Source of the DNA: Pseudomonadota bacterium
GTDB lineage: Bacteria > Pseudomonadota > Gammaproteobacteria > Steroidobacterales > JBCBZW01
Direction: 5' to 3'
NCBI GenBank assembly: GCA_039193195.1
Contig: JBCCWS010000054.1
Location: forward strand, 1 to 37,580
Length of the DNA stretch: 37,580 nt
Part shown: positions 33,629 through 37,580 of the stretch, piece by piece
How positions within the stretch are numbered: position 1 is the first letter of the stretch
How the letters are laid out: each line of letters starts with the position of its first letter
Translations under genes and position numbers: made by a program
Notes under the pieces: generated by a model
What the model was told of the DNA's origin: nothing
What the model saw: the letters and a program-made list of their open reading frames with translations, nothing else
Database searches by the model: none

Positions 33629-34060
33629 CTAGCCGCCAGTGAGCGCAAGGCGGGCGACAGCCCAGGCGACGAAGATCAGCTGCGCCATGTTGATCACCAC
33701 CGACACCCGGTGCCCACGCTGGAAGCGAGCGCCCGCCTGAGTATCCCCAGCCAGCTGGGCGTCGCGCGCCGCGTTGATCAACGGCACCAGGAGCTGGCGC
33801 ACGAGCAGGGTGGATAGCGCCACCGTAAGCAGACCGAAGGCCACCGCCACCCGAGCATGGAAGCAGACCGCCGCGATTGCGGCACTCACGATCATGAAGA
33901 GGTAGTACCCGGGGAATAGCGCGCGCAGAAAGTTACCGGCGGACTCACCATCGAGCGCGCGAAACACGCGCGGTGCGACCACGGCCGGGAAGAACACCAT
34001 GGCGCCAAACAGGGCGCCGAGGGCCCACCATCCGACAACTTGCATCACCTGGAAGGTCAC
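33629..34060 (-). CDS. DUF4149-like membrane protein
   Basis: A 143-residue protein with four membrane helices (about 5-27, 45-65, 67-90, 122-142). WWALGALFGAMVFFPAVVAP and RALFPGYYLFMIVSAAIAAV match the DUF4149 (TMEM205-like) pattern, and INAARDAQLAGDTQAGARFQ RGHRVSVVINMAQLI is the typical last part. Function unknown. GTG start with GAGG upstream. It stands alone between alkB and a small secreted protein on the same strand. Confidence 0.82.
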   Translation of the reverse strand: MTFQVMQVVGWWALGALFGAMVFFPAVVAPRVFRALDGESAGNFLRALFPGYYLFMIVSAAIAAVCFHARVAVAFGLLTVALSTLLVRQLLVPLINAARDAQLAGDTQAGARFQRGHRVSVVINMAQLIFVAWAVARLALTGG

Positions 34061-34177
34061 TACGCGCCTCTACCTCGGCGAAACTCGAGCGGGCGAGGCT
34101 AGCACGAGGGCCATGGCGACAGCAGCGCCCTAGGCTGCCGGCTTCGCATCTCAAGAAAGGGAGGCCGGTGCAGCGCC

Positions 34178-34202
34178 GGGCAGGCCCGATCAAGGCCTGC
34201 CC
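34178..34202 (-). terminator. 9-bp perfect inverted repeat after a small secreted-protein gene
   Basis: GGGCAGGCC (34178-34186) and GGCCTGCCC (34194-34202) pair exactly around a seven-base loop, 13 bases past the stop of the 34215-34460 gene. There is no T-run on the minus strand. Confidence 0.45.
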
Positions 34203-34214
34203 CAAGGATGCCGC

Positions 34215-34460
34215 TCAGAGCGAGCGCGCCGCTTCTTCAAGGATGCGCTCTGTGCCCGCGGAGATGACGATGCGCTGGGGCCCTGCATCACGTACGGCGA
34301 CGTAGTCGTTTATGGTCCAGGGGGCACCGATCTGCTGAGCCGGTGACAGGGACACGCGCTGGCTCTTCTGGCCCGGATCGATTGCGCCCGCCACATCATC
34401 GGCAAAGGCGTTACCGGCGAGGATCAAAGAGATGGCAGCGAAACGGATGGCGTTGGACAT
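34215..34460 (-). CDS. Small periplasmic protein of unknown function
   Basis: An 81-residue protein with signal peptide MSNAIRFAAISLILAGNAFA and a mature part of about 60 residues (PGQKSQRVSLSPAQQIGAPW TINDYVAVRDAGPQRIVISA). AGGAGA lies nine bases before the ATG, which strongly supports translation. No family recognised. A hairpin follows the stop. Confidence 0.7.
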   Translation of the reverse strand: MSNAIRFAAISLILAGNAFADDVAGAIDPGQKSQRVSLSPAQQIGAPWTINDYVAVRDAGPQRIVISAGTERILEEAARSL

Positions 34461-34864
34461 GGGCTTATCTCCTAAGTCATTTTGCTAGGTGGCGACTGAA
34501 CTGCGTGGTTGCCACCGGGAATGTGTGAACCATCTTGGAGGAGGCCCTTTGAGAAGAGAAATCGATTATATCCATTCAGTCGATACTCCTGAGCTATCAA
34601 AGGGATGAAGCTTCGGAGAATCAGTTAGTTATCGACCAGTAGGGCGTGATCGCAGCAGAAAAGTCGGCGCATTGCCCCACGAAGCGACTCTAGAGGTCCT
34701 TTGATTCGGGCGGCGCGACCGGCCCTCATACGTCGAGCCTTCACCGCCCGCCGTAACTTATTGCAATGGCCATGCAACCGGTCGGTGCACCTACGCTGCG
34801 TCCTGTCACTTTGGTGAGAGCGGACGACAAGCCCTGCATCGTTGATTCAACAAGGAGACATCCA
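34461..34864. other. Intergenic region of about 400 bases between divergent genes
   Basis: It should hold the promoters of the small periplasmic protein and the EF-hand protein. I see no convincing -35/-10 pair, no inverted repeat of note and no open frame with coding character. The stretch around 34545-34630 is more AT-rich than the surroundings. Confidence 0.5.
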
Positions 34865-35194
34865 ATGAAACGCATCCTGCCCCTGCTGGCTGCTGCTACT
34901 GCCACCGCCCTTGCACTGACGGCGCCCGCGTTGGCCGATGACTGGACTTCGGTACTGAAGAAGGCTGACGCCAACGACGACGGCATGATCGACAAGCTGG
35001 AGGTCATGAACTTCGCCGATCCACTCAGCGCACCTGGCTTCAAGCCGTTCTTCGCGGTTCACTTTGACGCGATCGACAAAAACGGTGACGGCATGCTCGA
35101 AATGGCAGAGGTGAAGCGTGCCATGAAGGCGATGAAGCTGAGCGACGCTCAGATCGCCTCGATGTTCAGTAAGCGCATCTACGACGGCCTCTGA
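34865..35194 (+). CDS. Secreted EF-hand calcium-binding protein
   Basis: A 109-residue protein with signal peptide MKRILPLLAAATATALALTA PALA and two EF-hand loops, DANDDGMIDKLE and DKNGDGMLEMAE, each with acidic residues at positions 1, 3, 5 and 12. The two hands are about 40 residues apart and likely form one calcium-binding pair. AGGAGA precedes the ATG. It lies between a region without genes and the convergent phosphatase-protease fusion. Calcium binding is inferred from the loops. Confidence 0.88.
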   Translation: MKRILPLLAAATATALALTAPALADDWTSVLKKADANDDGMIDKLEVMNFADPLSAPGFKPFFAVHFDAIDKNGDGMLEMAEVKRAMKAMKLSDAQIASMFSKRIYDGL

Positions 35195-35223
35195 TTCGTC
35201 GCGAGGACTGAGACCCGCGGGTC

Positions 35224-35243
35224 CGCCGTCGACAAGGACGGCG
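35224..35243. terminator. Hairpin between convergent genes
   Basis: CGCCGTC (35224-35230) and GACGGCG (35237-35243) pair exactly around GACAAG. It lies between the EF-hand gene (stop 35194) and the fusion gene (stop 35259), with no clear T-run on either side. Confidence 0.5.
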
Positions 35244-35258
35244 TGCTCCGCCCGGCGC

Positions 35259-37034
35259 TCAGCGCTGCGGCGCCTCACCGACTTGGATAGAGGCCTGTGC
35301 GAGAGCGATGGCACGCGCCAACTGCGGATCAGCACCGGCGGCGTAGGCCAGGCCTCGATCCACCACGATGTCCGGAACGACGCCCTGCCCCTCCAGGGAT
35401 TGCCCGTCCACCGTGACCGCAGCCACGGCTAAGTAGAGCAGTGAATCATCAAGCAACAGGAATGGCCGCCCGGCGGTGACTGCACCTGCTGTGCGCTCCC
35501 CTACCACGGGCACACCGTGAGCCTGCATCGTGTGCGCCAAGACTTCCTTGCCGCTGCGCGTACCACCATCGACCAGCAGCACCAGGGGCTTGACCCAATG
35601 ATCGTTATAGGCGGTGGTTACCCCCGACCGAGCGCGCATGCTCAAGGTGGCCGTGCGCGCCAGGAAGTAGTCCGCGTAAGAGGGATCCGCCCCACCCCAG
35701 CCCCCACGCAGATCGAGCACTAGGGCTTGTGCCTCGGCAAATGGGGGCTGCCGTAGGAGGGAGCGCAGCGCATCGTGATACTCGACGCCGGCGTATGACC
35801 ACATCCGCACGTGGGCGATGGGTACGCCTGGCGTGGGTTCGAGGACCTGCGCGCCTGCCCGCACCGCATCGAGGAACATCCGCGCAGGGCGTAAGCGCTC
35901 AACGCGCACGAGCACGGGAATCGCTCTGCCTTGCGGCGAACGTCGTACGCTCAAGGTGACCACTTGCCCGGCTTTGCCCCGGAAGGGCTCGATCTCATCG
36001 AAGGGGTCTCCATCCACGGTGAGCAGTTCATCGCCCACCAACAACAACTCGTCACCGGCAAGCTGCGCGGGGCGATAGAGACCGCTCACGAACACTCGCC
36101 CGTTCAGCCGACGCACGGCGATCGGTAACCCCTCGTAGCTGACCTCGCCGCCGTCCTGCGCGAAGTGCCGCGCACGCAAGGCTGGGAACTGGTCACCGAA
36201 GATGCCGAGTAGCTGAAACCACGCCGTATCCCGCGGCGTGTAGTGACTCGTGTGGGAGGTGGCGAGCCCAGCGAGCATCGCATTGATCGCCGCGCTCGCC
36301 TCAGTGCGGTCTGCATGGCTCGGCAGCGGCGCCAGGTACTCGGCGTAGGCCGTCTCCCACGGCTCGCCGCTCACAGCGTGTCCGTCGAGAAACTCAGCCT
36401 TAACCAGGTGCCAAGCCTGGGTCGCCGCCAAGGCGGACAGGCTAGGGATTGACGTGTGCTCGTCCGCGGGCGGCAGCGTCAGGCGCAGCACTGATGACTG
36501 TCCTTCGGATGCGGGGACCGTAACTATGTAGAGGTTGTCGTACTCTTCGTCTTCGATCGGCGGCACCGCACGCTCACCACCGAATGCATCCACCAGACTT
36601 GGCAAGGTATTGCTATGTCCCACCACGAGCACCGTGCCCCCTGCGTGATCTTCCAACACGCGTTCGGCGAGTGCTTCGCTATCGCGGGGGTCGTAAGCAC
36701 TGATCGGCACCCCCGCACGCGCCGCCAGGGGCTCCGCGGTCTGGCGTGTTCGTTGAAACGGCGAGGCGTAAACGGCGTCGACGGATGCAGTGACCTCAGC
36801 GCGAGCGAGTAGGCTTGCGATCGCCTCAGCGCGAGCACGGCCTGCTGCGGTCAAGGGTGGGTCGTCTGCGGGCAAACGGCGCTTCTGCGCATGACGGACG
36901 AGGATCACCGTGGTCAGCGCAGGGGCGGAGGCCTCTCGCGGCGCACGTTGTACCGTCGAATCGCCACTGGCGAGGCCACTGGCGAGTAGGCACGCGATGG
37001 CCGCGGTGCGGCCCACCCGACTTACCCAGCTCAA
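35259..37034 (-). CDS. Exported histidine-phosphatase / S41-peptidase fusion
   Basis: A 591-residue protein joining two enzyme families. A signal peptide (SWVSRVGRTAAIACLLASGLASG) is followed by a histidine-phosphatase (phosphoglycerate mutase-like/SixA) domain at about 40-190, with catalytic VRHAQ (His48) and VVGHSNT (His140). A helical linker follows, then a PDZ-like part (DELLLVGDELLTVDGDPF) and an S41 (C-terminal processing/tricorn-type) protease core at about 430-580. Its motif DGGTRSGKEVLA places the nucleophile at Ser494, with GERTAGAVTAGRPF after it. The Lys found about 25 residues after the Ser in CtpA is not evident. The start is TTG at 37034: GGAGAG lies seven bases upstream, and it overlaps the TGA of the preceding ORF (TTGA), which implies translational coupling. 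Confidence 0.85.
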   Translation of the reverse strand: MSWVSRVGRTAAIACLLASGLASGDSTVQRAPREASAPALTTVILVRHAQKRRLPADDPPLTAAGRARAEAIASLLARAEVTASVDAVYASPFQRTRQTAEPLAARAGVPISAYDPRDSEALAERVLEDHAGGTVLVVGHSNTLPSLVDAFGGERAVPPIEDEEYDNLYIVTVPASEGQSSVLRLTLPPADEHTSIPSLSALAATQAWHLVKAEFLDGHAVSGEPWETAYAEYLAPLPSHADRTEASAAINAMLAGLATSHTSHYTPRDTAWFQLLGIFGDQFPALRARHFAQDGGEVSYEGLPIAVRRLNGRVFVSGLYRPAQLAGDELLLVGDELLTVDGDPFDEIEPFRGKAGQVVTLSVRRSPQGRAIPVLVRVERLRPARMFLDAVRAGAQVLEPTPGVPIAHVRMWSYAGVEYHDALRSLLRQPPFAEAQALVLDLRGGWGGADPSYADYFLARTATLSMRARSGVTTAYNDHWVKPLVLLVDGGTRSGKEVLAHTMQAHGVPVVGERTAGAVTAGRPFLLLDDSLLYLAVAAVTVDGQSLEGQGVVPDIVVDRGLAYAAGADPQLARAIALAQASIQVGEAPQR

Positions 37035-37440
37035 GGCAACTCTCCACGGGAGAGCGACCTTCGTTGACCCGAGGAAGCGAACGCCTCGCCCCCTAACGCC
37101 CCACGATAGCTCCCGGGATCGGCTTGCGCGGCCGCCTGCACCTGCACGCCGATCACTGCGCGGGCGTCGATACGCCAGAAGATGAATTGGCCCTTCGCGC
37201 CGCGCAGGAACCAGGCGGGTGAAAAGAGGGCAGCCACCGCCCCCGCTGTCTGCCAAACGTGCAGAAAAGGGTGGAAGTTCTCGAGCACGGGATCCGAATC
37301 TCCGAAGTGCCTCACCGCGAGTGCGTCATCCAGGGTGACGTGAAAGACTACGTTCTCAAGCCTAGCAAACCGCCGCGGATAGGCGCTCGCCACCGCCACC
37401 ACGTGCGCGGCCCCCCACCTTCGTTTCCCAAAGGGCGCCT
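37031..37440 (-). CDS. Partial upstream ORF, translationally coupled to the fusion gene
   Basis: An open frame ends at TGA 37031-37033 inside the start of the fusion gene. From about 37440 downwards it reads APFGKRRWGAAHVVAVASAY, later HVTLDDALAVRHFGDSDPVL and FLHVWQTAGAVAALFSPAWF. It has the look of a real cytoplasmic protein but I do not recognise it. The 5' end runs into the anomalous last 140 bases, so the true start is not visible. The overlap with the next start supports that the C-terminal part is genuine. Confidence 0.45.
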
Positions 37441-37580
37441 CGCTAGTAGTGTGCGGAGTTTTTAGTTGGTTGTTGTTTTGTGAGGCGGGGGTTTTTGGCG
37501 GGGGGCGGGTTTTTTTATTTATGTACACACCTACTGCGGGGGGGGGTTTTGTAAAATTGTTTATATATGCCGGGCCCCCG
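37441..37580. other. Anomalous homopolymer-rich end of the window
   Basis: This stretch changes abruptly to runs of T and G (for example TTTTTTT, GGGGGGGGG, TTGTTGTTTTG) with AT-rich patches and ends GCCGGGCCCCCG. Nothing like it occurs elsewhere in the window. It looks like low-quality read ends or a poor assembly edge rather than biological sequence, and open frames in it should be ignored. Confidence 0.7.

Noticed and set aside
1-37580. CRISPR array or insertion sequence
   Set aside because: No regularly spaced direct repeats and no transposase or terminal inverted repeats with target duplication were seen.

Overview
The window comes from a GC-rich proteobacterial chromosome, most likely a gammaproteobacterium. 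This is inferred from the content: a TPR-type Hanks Ser/Thr kinase, DUF4870, DUF3611, DUF2878 and DUF4149 membrane proteins, an AlkB hydroxylase, an AbiE relic, and tRNA-Lys remnants close to the enterobacterial type. No rRNA gene, intact tRNA gene, CRISPR array, insertion sequence or integrase was found. Genes lie on both strands in short operons. Family names rest on motif recognition by eye, since no search could be run.

Left part (1-13,600) is accessory and partly a gene graveyard. It holds a 93-bp hairpin-forming repeat at the very edge, a decayed AbiEi/AbiEii pair, and a 5'-truncated SF2 helicase. Next come an intact two-gene operon (radical SAM enzyme plus Tat-signal substrate candidate, 2857-4999) and a divergent exported alpha/beta hydrolase. 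A long gene-poor zone follows, containing a DsbA/HCCA-isomerase-like gene, a VapBC-type toxin-antitoxin pair, three degenerate copies of the 3' end of tRNA-Lys, and fragments of a secreted protein, a NYN-domain protein, a kinase, a prolyl-oligopeptidase-type hydrolase and a LytTR regulator. This looks like a site that repeatedly gained and lost mobile DNA.

Middle part (13,600-23,300) is tidy: small membrane proteins, a large receptor-like Ser/Thr kinase with TPRs next to a membrane protein with a helical tail, then a three-gene operon ArsR / AHSA1 (SRPBCC) / DUF4287-DUF5655 headed by a 28-bp palindrome over the first possible start codon, and a Tat-exported beta-helix lipoprotein.

Right part (23,600-37,580) carries mostly household and exported enzymes: glutathione S-transferase, YtcJ-like amidohydrolase lipoprotein, DUF2878 protein, CocE/NonD hydrolase, Tat-exported M24 peptidase, a secreted globin-like gene with one frameshift, Sua5, AlkB, DUF4149, an EF-hand protein, and a histidine-phosphatase/S41-protease fusion coupled to a partial upstream ORF. 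The last ~140 bases are homopolymer-rich and probably unreliable sequence.

The best candidate for an undescribed system is the radical SAM / Tat-protein pair at 2857-4999 with its divergent hydrolase. Second choices are the histidine-phosphatase/S41 fusion and the tRNA-Lys relic series.
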